Shown in pieces: positions 55,557 through 64,000 of a DNA stretch of 64,000 nucleotides. The stretch covers positions 292,740-356,739 of the forward strand of contig UESW01004257.1 in NCBI GenBank assembly GCA_900491605.1, in the 5' to 3' direction. The first letter of the stretch is position 1. Every line of letters begins with the position of its first letter. The notes under the pieces are model-generated. The model saw only the letters and a program-made list of their open reading frames with translations. It did not search any database and was not told where the DNA came from. The position numbers and the translations under genes were made by a program. The DNA is from Calamus simplicifolius (lineage: Eukaryota; Streptophyta; Magnoliopsida; Arecales; Arecaceae).

Positions 55557-57978
55557 TACCATCAAACTCATGAATTAAGACCTCGTGAGATTGGATCGTT
55601 TTGATGGCATCAATTTCACACGATGGCAAGACAAACTGAAGTTCTTACTCACGGTGTTGAAGACTTTTATGTGTTGGATCCGGTTTTGGCATCTAATCCC
55701 AAGCCCACCATCGAGGCTATGATGAATTTAAGGCTGAAAGAAAGAAGAGGCATGAAGATGAACTCATATGTCGTGGCCACATCCTCAACGCATTATCGGA
55801 TCGCCTCTACAACCTCTACACCAACACTCAATCTCCGTGGGAGATTTGGAACGCGTTTGAATTCAAGTATAAGGCCAAGGAAGAAGGTACTAATTTTTTT
55901 TTTATCTCTAAGTACTTTGATTTCAAGATGAATGATGAGAAAACAATTCTTGCCCAAGTGTATGAGTTGAAAATTATTGTCAACAAATTGGTGGCAGTGA
56001 ATATAGAGATTCCCAAACATTTCAAAGTAGGTGCGATTATTGCAAAGTTGCCATTATCTTGGAATAGATTCAGAAAGAAATTGCTTCATAACTTCGAGGA
56101 TTATTCCTTGGAATAATTGCAAAAATACCTTCAAATCGAGGAGGAATCGAGGGTGCATGAAAAATTGAGAAAGTGAATTTTGATACTTCAAAGGCAAATG
56201 CTGTGAGCAATCCTAAGAAGTCCAAGAAAACAAAAGAGAACAAACTCGGTCCTAAAAGGGATCAAGATAAGTTCAAGAAATCCAACAAAAACAGTCTAAT
56301 GTGAGCTGCTTTGTATGTGATAAATATGGGCACTTTGCTCATGATTGCAGGCACCGAAAGGGGCAAACCAATAAAGCAAATGCAACTGAAGTAGATGATG
56401 AGATTGTCGTCACCATGAGCGAAGTCATAGTGGTCATAGGACAGGTTCTTGGTTGATGGTATGATACTTGTGCTACCATTCATGTTTTCTATAACAAGTC
56501 ACTTTTTAAGACTTATGTGGATATCATCAATGGAAAAAAAATTCAAATGAATAATGAAGGTCGGTCCAAGGTGCTTGGGAAAGGAAGCGTGGATCTCCAC
56601 TTCACATTCGGCAAGAAGATCACTTTGATCAATGTGCTATATGTGCCGAATATGAATATGAATCTTGTTAGTGGAAATTTATTGGGAAAATCGGGGATTA
56701 AAAGTGTATTTGAGTCAGAAAAACTTATATTGTCCCGCAATGGTATTTTTGTTGGAAAAGGCTATTCTACTGATGGAATGATCAAGCTTTGTATTGTTGA
56801 CAATAATAATAATAGTATGTCTTCTGCTTATATTGATGATTTTGTTACTTTATGGCATGGTAGATTAGCACATAATGGTATTAGCACTATGAAAAGATTA
56901 ATTAAATGTGGCATAATTTCTTGCAATGTTGATAAGTTTAATAAATGTGAAATTTGCATTAAATCAAAGATTACTAAGAGCCATTCATAGTGTAGAGAGT
57001 AATACTAATTTGCTAGAACTTGCGCATAGTGATATTTGTGAGTTAAATGGTATATTAACTAGAGATGGTAATAGATATTTCATTACTTTTATTGATGATT
57101 ACTCTAGATATACATACATTTACTTACTTAAGCATAAAGATAAGGATTTCTATGCTTTTAAAGTTTATAAAGTTAAAGTAGAAAATCAATTAGGTAGAAA
57201 TATTAAAATCCTTAGAAGTGATAGGGGTGAAGAATATTTTTCTAATGATTTTAATATGTTTTATGAACAAAATGGAATTATACATGAGTGTTCTGCACCA
57301 TGAACACCCAAACAAAATGGGTTAGCATAACATAAAATAGAACATTTCTAGATATGATAAATGCTATATTGTTGCATGCTGAGTTGCCTTTTAATTTATG
57401 GGGTGAAGCATTATTATCTGCATGTCATATTCTTAATAGAATTCTTACTAAAAAGAATAAGACCTCTCCATATGAGTTATGAAAAGGCAGAAAGCCTAAT
57501 ATAGGCTATTTTAAAGTGTGGGGGGTGTCTTGCTTATTTCAAGAATACCAATCCTAAAAGGACTAAGTTGGGTCCTCGTGAAATTAGGTGCACTTTTGTA
57601 GGATATGCTACAAATAGCAAAGCCTATAGACTCCTTAATTGGAGTCTAATGTGATAATAGAATCTAGAGATGTGGAGTTCTTTAAGAATTTTATTACTTT
57701 AAGAAAGAATTCTCAAAGTCCTACAAATGAAGATTCTTGTGAAGAGAATTCTTCAAAAGTTGTTGAAGAAGAACAACCGGAACTTCTGAAAAGTTAAGGA
57801 TTTAGGATCCGAAGAGATAGATTCTCAACTTATTTCTTTCTATTTGGTAGAAGGAAGTTGAAAGAATTTTATTCGTAAGGTACCTATTATTTTTTAAGTG
57901 GAAGACGATCCTAAAACTTTTAAGGAAGCAATGGCTTTGAGAGATTCTTCTTTTGGAAGGAAGCTATTCAAAATGAGA
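55557..57978 (+). pseudogene. Third copia element: gag to start of RT, truncated on both sides by other insertions
   Basis: Gag reads LDRFDGINFTRWQDKLKF from about 55590, shifts near 55770, continues EIWNAFEFKYKAKEE and VGAIIAKLPLSWNRFRKK, with a stop near 56113. A zinc knuckle CFVCDKYGHFAHDC lies at about 56310-56350. The protease site reads DTCAT where a Gly is expected after DT. GAG-pre-integrase (LWHGRLAHNGISTMKRL) and an integrase core (LAHSDICELNG, FIDDYSRYTYIYLLKHKD, SDRGEEYFSNDF) follow, with a shift near 56985 and a stop at 57301. The linker and start of RT (PKTFKEAMALRDSSF) run to 57978, where the SIRE-like element interrupts it. No LTR of this element is in the window. Confidence 0.88.
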
Positions 57979-57980
57979 TG

Positions 57981-59535
57981 TGTTGGCTCAGATGGCAAAC
58001 CAAGATAGGGGGTGAATTGGGTTCTTAAAAATTTAACTCTTTTAAAAACTATTTGCTTTGATATGAAAGAGCTTGAGTGCAAAGTATAAATAAATGCTAA
58101 TGACAACTAAATGAGATAGAGAGAGATAAAGAGACAAAGCACTGCAAACACAAAGATTTTATAGTGGTTCGGTGTATCTAACACCTACGTCCACTCCCAA
58201 GCTTCACTTGAGTCCACACTATAATCCACTTGATTATAGTCGAGTTGTTTTACAAGCTCACAACTCAAAACTTGTTGTTTCCCCCATGATCACAAACCCA
58301 GCTGGTTTTCCGGGCTCACCAGCACACAACCCAACCACAAGCTATCCTTAGCTTGTACCGAGGTATACTACATCCACTAATTCAATCCTCTGATTGAACT
58401 AGCAAAAATAATGAAAAATAGAGTTATGAATACACGACAGCTCCTTAAATGAGCAAAAAAACAATAAAGTAAACAAGGATAAGAAAAGCATATTTAAAGC
58501 TCTTTGAGTGAATGCTTTTCTTCTTTTCTTCTTTTCCTCTTCTCCTTTGAAAAATTGAATCAGGGCCTCAGCTTAGATTCTTCACAGAAATTTGCAGTTG
58601 AGAAGTTGATAATTTTGGGGCTTTTGCTTCCTTTCTTCTAATGATGAAAATCTCCTTGATTTGAGCTTGAGAAGCTTATGGATTTCTCTTTGAGCTTTCT
58701 GGGGTTGATGGATTTGAGCTCTAAGTCTTTCCTCTTGATTTCTCTTTCTTTTTCACTAAGTATTTTTCTCGATTTTCTCCCTCTTTTTCTCTCTATTTCA
58801 AACGAACGGTTTCCCCCTTTATATATCTCTTAATCCAAGATTAGGTGGGAAATATAGCCATTGTGAGATGCTTAGATCTTTGTACATACAAAGAAAAATA
58901 GCCGTTAGAGGTTAGGTAGAAAAAATCTTACCGTTGGAGTCCGTTCTAACAAATAAAAAATCCGTTCCTGATAGGTTGGAGTTGGCTTCAACTTTTCAGG
59001 TGTCGGCTCCAAATCGGGTATCCAAAAATAGCAAATAAAAAGTTATTGAGAAGTCGGCTCCAATAAAGTTAAGTGTCGGCTCGTCACTTTCGGGAGTCGG
59101 CTCCACAAACCAAAAGTGTCGGCTCCAGAAATGCTCATAAAAACACGCTCTCTATTCTCAGGTTAGAGTCGGCTCCAGAAACTCAGGTGTCGGCTCCCGA
59201 ATACTAGGTGTCGGCTTCGGAAACTGAAACAGAATACACTTCTCTGTATCTCAGGTTGGAGTCAGCTCTGAAACTCTGGGTGTCGACTCCAGATCGTGCC
59301 AAAATTCTAGAAAACTTCTGATACGCCTTGGGGTCGGCTCTTGATAATTTGGGTGTGAACTCCAAGCTCTGAACTTTGAAAAATTCTTTTAACATTTTGA
59401 TTCAAAACTTGTTTCTTTATACCTTTTGCTTGATTAAACATTTTTAATCCCTGAAACACTTATTAAATCTATTAGAAACATAGTGAATATACTCATGTCT
59501 TTTATTAATCATCAAAATCTATAATTGGGTCAACA
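57981..59535 (-). repeat. 3' LTR of SIRE-like element
   Basis: A 1555-bp LTR with inverted ends tgttgg...gtcaaca. The second LTR lies outside the window, so the limits come from the polypurine tract on the right and the interruption of copia element 3 on the left. The segment 58990-59345 holds a dispersed short repeat (see that entry). Confidence 0.8.
58990..59345. repeat. Dispersed 11-bp word g[at]gtcggctcc in SIRE-like LTR, about 11 copies
   Basis: Copies begin near 59000, 59051, 59072, 59093, 59116, 59166, 59188, 59208, 59259, 59280 and 59331, alternating between gagtcggctcc and gtgtcggctcc, some with one change (gtcgactcc, gtcagctct). Spacing varies from 20 to 51 bp with much sequence between, so this is not a simple tandem repeat. 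Six related copies occur at 61639-61815 in the same element. Confidence 0.88.
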
Positions 59536-59550
59536 ATCTCCCCCTTTTTG
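59536..59550 (-). promoter_or_regulatory. Polypurine tract of SIRE-like element
   Basis: The minus strand reads aaaaagggggagat directly before the LTR start tgttgaccc. This is a strong purine run in the expected place. Confidence 0.9.
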
Positions 59551-60271
59551 ATGATTATAAAAACATTGAGTATATGCATGATTTAAACAATAAGGTTTTC
59601 AAATCAAATTTCTCAAATATTTAGTTCTCATAGGTAAGCTCCCCTTGAATGAAATAGCTCCCCCTATGATACTCAATTTAACATCTATTCCTTCCTTTTA
59701 ACAGTAAACTTTTAATGTTTGATACCAATTAAACAATCATATCAAATTGTATCAAATTAAGTTAGGTAAGCTTCTTCCTTTCAATGCACATATGTCAATT
59801 ACTTCTCCTTATATGCAATACCAATTAATTAAGCTTATTTGTTCTAATGAAAATATTAAATACTTCTTCCTCCTTATAACTTTTAATGCATATACGACTA
59901 TCAATTACTTCTCTCCTTTTTTGTAATTAACAAAAAGGTTAAGAAGTTTCAAGTTAAATGACAGAATTGAGAGATGCTTCAAAGATCAAATGATATTCAT
60001 TAAGTATCAAATAAGTTCATTACATACTTCATAATGTCAAGCATTACATCATATTACAAAAAGAAACTTTATTACATCAAAACTTCAGAAAAAAGTAAAT
60101 CAACATCAAACTAAACTGAACATCATCTTTAATAACATCAAAGAACTTCATTACAATATAATCATAGATTAGTTCTAAGAAGTCTTTGCAAATCTTCTAA
60201 TATTTTTCCCATTCCTTCACTTTGAGTTCTAACAAATTCCTTCAGCCTTCTATCAACAAATGCACATGCAG
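59551..60271. other. AT-rich spacer between extra ORF and 3' LTR of SIRE-like element
   Basis: No reading frame of interest. Several CT-rich patches (ctccccttgaatg, agctccccctatg) appear between AT-rich stretches. The position is downstream of the extra ORF stop on the minus strand. Confidence 0.6.
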
Positions 60272-61560
60272 TCATAATTTTGTCCTAAAGCTCAACATTG
60301 CATTTGGAGTAAATCTCTGAATCTCCTCCAATATCTTTAAGTTCTTCAAAATATTCTTGAGATTATTCTTCAAAGATTCTGTGGAGGCTCCAAGTGTGGA
60401 TTCAATTTTACCAACTCTTTCATCCAAAGAATAGTACATTTCTCTTAAATTTATCAAACTATTGTTAATTTCTATTTTCATTTCTTCCTTGTGAGTAGCA
60501 AATAGACTTTTAAGCTGTTCTAACTGAATATTAGAAAAACCAATGGATGACATAGGCAGTGGTACATGTGCTGGAGTAATGCCGGTAGTGGTGATGATCT
60601 GCTAGGCTCTAGTGATGGATGCCTCACTGATGGACCTACCTCAGATGATGTAGTGGCCCTAATATCAGCTGCTCTCTCATCCAGATGACCTTTCCTTTCT
60701 CATCTACCATCCACTTTTACAAACCCCATTCTCTGCATAGTAGCCAAGCTGTAATAGTCAGTGTGCCTTAGGTTTTTCGATGGATCATTCTCACAAATAA
60801 CAACTCCTTGACTTCTAAAAGCCATGGTCAGGATCATCCCATAAGGCAATGAAGATCTCCTCTTGCCCCCAGCCTTATCCATATACCATATCATCATTCC
60901 AGCAAGATTGATTGGTTGACCCATCAAGATACTATCCATAATCACTATGTCTCACTCTGAGACATACTCAAAACGACCAATCTTAGGAAATAGGATCCTA
61001 CCATAAATTATGCAATAGTCTAAGTTCAAGTGGCAATTTATTTGCCCTAACTTCCTCAAACTCAGTTACTTCCCTTCCTAACATCCTTGATAAAGCATCT
61101 GATCTTTCACTGTGAATGTTTGCAGTAAGCCCAGTAACAGGAATGCCTAAAAGATTTATAAAATTTGAAATGTGAGATGAATCCTTTTCCCTCTTACAGA
61201 ACTAACTATTCCATCATCTCCCCTTGATAAATTAAGGTAAAATTCCTTAACTAGGACCGGATAAGTGGGAACATCCAAAGAACATACCTTATCCCAACCG
61301 AGCTCTTTAATTTATCTACCGATTGCAAAACCCTCGGCTTCAAAGAAATCAAAATATACTTTCCTTCCCATGGTTATGACTCGCCCAGCAAGTGTATCTT
61401 TGTGGAGAGGAGGGGCTAGGATTATCTGAGTCAGTTGAAGAGGAATCGACGCTTGGAGTAGGTTCATGGACGGGACACCGAGCCGTATGCTTCCTTGTAG
61501 CCACGGGAGCATCAAAGACCGATCCCCTATGCTTAGGTGCCATTGGAATCTTAGGGAATG
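60272..61560 (-). pseudogene. Extra (envelope-position) ORF of SIRE-like element, broken
   Basis: Minus-strand frames from about 61545 (MAPKHRGSVFDAP) give a Ser/Pro-rich start, then DFFEAEGFAIGR, a stop near 61313, and GWDKVCSLDVPTYPVLVKEF, FYLNLSRGDDG and LLGIPVTG in shifting frames. IMDSILMGQPINLAGMMIWYM follows in part (60940), LPYGMILT next, and finally a charged helix with LREMYYSLDERVGKIES ending at 60272. The middle resembles the family annotated 'putative plant transposon protein' (Pfam PF20167), the end a coiled coil. I see no signal peptide or clear membrane segment to support an envelope role in this copy. At least three breaks. Confidence 0.7.
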
Positions 61561-61638
61561 GTTGATTTGAGGAGTATTTGGCTTTGGGAGGTTTGGAGAG
61601 GTTTTGGAGAGGGTTTGGAGAAGATAGGAAGTGAGAAG

Positions 61639-61815
61639 GTGTCGACTCTGCCCTAATATAATCAATTTGGGACCACAAGGTGTCGACTCCAAGTTGCTAA
61701 CACTGTTAGCGCCCGAGCTGGAGTCGGCTCCGCTTAAGCAGGTATCAGCTCCAAGGTCAGAGACCGAGAGCGACACAGATAAGGTGTCGACTCTACAAAT
61801 TAAGGTGTCGACTCC
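61639..61815. repeat. Second cluster of the gtgtcg[ag]ctcc word in SIRE-like element
   Basis: Copies near 61639, 61680, 61721, 61742, 61784 and 61805, of the forms gtgtcgactcc, gagtcggctcc and gtatcagctcc. The minus-strand frame through them reads a loose GVDT / GADS repeat. They lie just upstream of the extra ORF on the minus strand. The same words occur in the LTR 2.3 kb away. Confidence 0.85.
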
Positions 61816-62101
61816 ACTGATAGTTTCAAAGAAAAAATAGGTGAGTTTCAAACAACCGAAACATGTCAAAATAAAATCAATAAATTTTTTGAAAAAATCT
61901 TTGGAATGTAGATAATCAAATTGCTCAAATGTCTAGATAAATTATCCTTAAAATCATGAGAGAAATCTCAAAAAATTGATTGAATTCTAGATAATCATTC
62001 CTTAGGGGTTTTAAAATCATTCCAAAGGATCACAAATCCCTAATTCTCCTTTAAGATAACAAAATCTCTCTTCACTCAAAGGTTTTGTAAATATCAGCTA
62101 A

Positions 62102-64000
62102 TTATTCTTCAGTACTAACATAATCAAGGCAGATTTCATTGTTAGCTACATGTTCTCTAATGAAGTGATATCTAATTTCAATATGTTTAGTTCTTGAATG
62201 TTGGATTGGATTTTTAGTTAAGTTTATTGCACTTGTATTATCACATTTAATAGGAGTTTTATCAAGTGTTATGCCATAATCTTCAAGTTGTCGCTTAATC
62301 CAGAGGATTTGAGCACAACAACTTCTAGCTGCAACATATTCTGCTTCAGCAATAGATAATGCAACCAAATTTTGCTTTTTGCTAAACCAAGAGATTAAGT
62401 TACTTCCTAAAAATTGACATGCACCACTTGTAGTTTTTCTATCTAGTTTATATCCAGCATAATCAGAGTCAGAATAAGCAATTAAATTCAGTGTTGAATC
62501 TATAGAATACCATAATCCTACATTTTTGGTTCCACTTAGATATCTTAGTATTCTTTTTACAGCAATTAAGTGAGATTCTTTAGGTTCTGATTGAAATCTA
62601 GCACATAAACAAACAGCAAATATATCAGGTCTACTTGCAGTTACGTAGAGTAGAGATCCGATCATACCTCTATAGTGTTTTTGATCAACTTTCTTACCAT
62701 CTTCATCTTTATCCAATTTGCATGAAGGACTTATAGGTGTTCCAAGGGGTTTGATTGATTCCATTCCAAACTTCTTGAGAATTTCCCTTGTGTACTTAGT
62801 TAGGTTGATGAAAATCCATTATTTGCTTTGCTTGATTTGAAGTCCTAGGAAGAAGTTGAGTTCTCCCATCATGCTCATCTCAAATTCACCCTGCATTAGC
62901 TTAGCAAATTCTTGACACAAATGATTGTTAGTAGCACCAAATACAATATCATCTACGTATATTTGTACTACTAATAAGTCTTTGTCTTTTCTTTTCAAAA
63001 ATAGGGTTTTGCCTACATTTCCTCTAGAAAAATCATTTTCAATTAGAAATTTGCTTAACCTATCATACCAAGCTCTAGGTGCTTATTTTAAATCATAAAG
63101 TGCTTTGTGTAATTTAAAAATATAATTTGAAAATTCATGATCTTCAAAACCAGGTGGTTGTTCCACAAAAACTTCCTCATTTATAAAACCATTTAAAAAT
63201 ACACTTTTAACATCCATTTGAAATAGATTGATGTTCATATGACATGCAAATGCAAGTAGTAATCTAATTGCCTCTAATCTAGCTACAGGTGCAAAAGTTT
63301 CATCAAAATCTATTCCTTCTTCTTGATTATATCCTTTTGCAATTAATCTAGCTTTATTTCTGATTACTATGCCATTTTCATCCAATTTATTCCTAAATAC
63401 CCATTTAGATCCTATAACTGAATGACCTTTAGGTCTATCAACTAAGGACCATACATTATTCCTAGTAAATTAATTTAATTCTTCTTGTAGCTAGTATCCA
63501 ATTACTATCTTTTTAGCTTCTTCAACAGTTTTAGGCTCAATTTGATATACAAATGCAAGATGATTATTGATATTCCTCATAGATGATCTAGTTCTTACTC
63601 CTTGAGATGGATCACCTATAATCAATTCCTTCGAATGACCATAGGCATATCTCCAATCTCTAGGAAGATCTATCTCATTATGATTAGTCAATAACGTCAA
63701 CCCTAGGTGAATCATCATCTTTAGCTTCTTGTTCATGATCTGAAGATACATCTATATTTAATTTTTTAATATCTCTTTCTAGTATACTTGTATCTTCCTC
63801 ATCATCAATCTTTTCTGAACTTGATGCTAAAGACTCATCAAAAATTACATGAATAGATTCTTCTACAATTAAGGATTTTTTGTTAAATACTCTATAGGCT
63901 TTACTAGTTGTTGAGTTTCCTAAGAATAAGCTTTCATCAGATTTTGCATCAAATTTTTCAAGATTATCTTTTCCATTATTATGAATAAAACATTTACAGC
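62102..64000 (-). pseudogene. RT-RNase H of SIRE-like element, partial, with stop codons
   Basis: From the right edge: an acidic linker with NLEKFDAKSDESLF, then LPRDWRYAYGHSKELIIGDP (63665-63600), VWSLVDRPKGHSVIGSKWVF after stops near 63475-63495, DFDETFAPVARLEAIRLLLA, MDVKSVFLNGFINEEVFVEQ, and a Gln-to-stop change near 63080. The catalytic IYVDDIVFGATN is intact (about 62960-62935). A stop near 62820 follows, then KYTREILKKFGMESI. The RNase H covers 62764-62102 with AYSDSDYAGYKLDRKTTSG and IAEAEYVAARSC. At least four nonsense changes make it inactive. Confidence 0.9.

Larger units (their letters stand above)
57981..64000 (-). mobile_element. SIRE/Maximus-like Ty1/copia element, partial (runs off right end)
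   Basis: On the minus strand the visible order is part of the integrase-RT linker (64000 side), RT, RNase H, an extra ORF, polypurine tract, 3' LTR. The element interrupts the RT start of copia element 3 at 57978-57980. An extra ORF between pol and the 3' LTR is characteristic of the SIRE/Maximus lineage, where it has been called envelope-like. The RNase H and RT sequence style also fits. The lineage call rests on recall. Confidence 0.82.

Noticed and set aside
60272..61560. Retroviral-type envelope in the SIRE-like element
   Set aside because: I find no signal peptide, furin-like site or transmembrane segment in the visible pieces. Motifs fit a plant transposon-domain protein better, so I describe it only as an extra ORF.

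Overview
The window is nuclear DNA of a flowering plant. The evidence is plant-type LTR retrotransposons inserted into one another, short GT-AG introns, and one host gene remnant of the plant DEAH11/DEAH12 type (DEAH helicase fused to a RING-IBR-RING module). A monocot, perhaps a palm, is my guess and is weakly supported. About 85% of the window is transposon. Only two long coding units look nearly or fully intact inside the transposons, and one host gene looks intact.

Layout. 1-1823 is AT-rich flank with no gene recognised. 1829-25488 is an old Ty3/gypsy element of the Tat lineage on the minus strand (TSD gacac). It is split by a young second Tat element at 10816-22244, also minus (TSD cctgg). 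25494-28802 is non-coding, probably intron or upstream sequence. 28803-34364 is a broken DEAH11/12-like gene on the plus strand. It converges on a small intact two-exon gene at 34604-35343 (minus) encoding a predicted tail-anchored coiled-coil protein. 36802-46356 is a decayed Ty1/copia element (minus, TSD gtggc). 47031-55551 is a second decayed copia element (plus). Its left LTR is cut exactly at the only N in the sequence (47030). 55557-57978 is a piece of a third copia element. It is interrupted at 57981 by a fourth, SIRE/Maximus-like copia element (minus) that runs off the right end.

Most notable: both Tat elements carry, between the end of pol and the 3' LTR, a separate gene on the opposite strand. 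In the young element it looks complete: a TATA box at 12211-12222, three exons joined by two GT-AG introns (13200-13273 and 13801-13865), and a 727-residue product. The product has a region resembling the 'putative gypsy type transposon' family (Pfam PF04195) followed by a long coiled coil. The older element keeps a decayed homologue with the first intron at the same place. Each element also has its own tandem array between pol and this antisense gene: 102-bp units in the young one and about 126-bp units in the old one. The young element's LTRs contain a GC-rich minisatellite whose module recurs beside the internal array. The SIRE-like element at the right end has an extra sense-strand ORF downstream of pol. 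A short repeated word (G[AT]GTCGGCTCC and variants) occurs both in its LTR and beside that ORF.

The relative ages are readable. The young Tat LTRs differ by only a few bases outside the minisatellite. The outer Tat LTRs differ at roughly 8% by eye in their first 300 bp. No rRNA, tRNA or CRISPR feature was seen. All calls come from reading the sequence and recalled family knowledge, with no database search.
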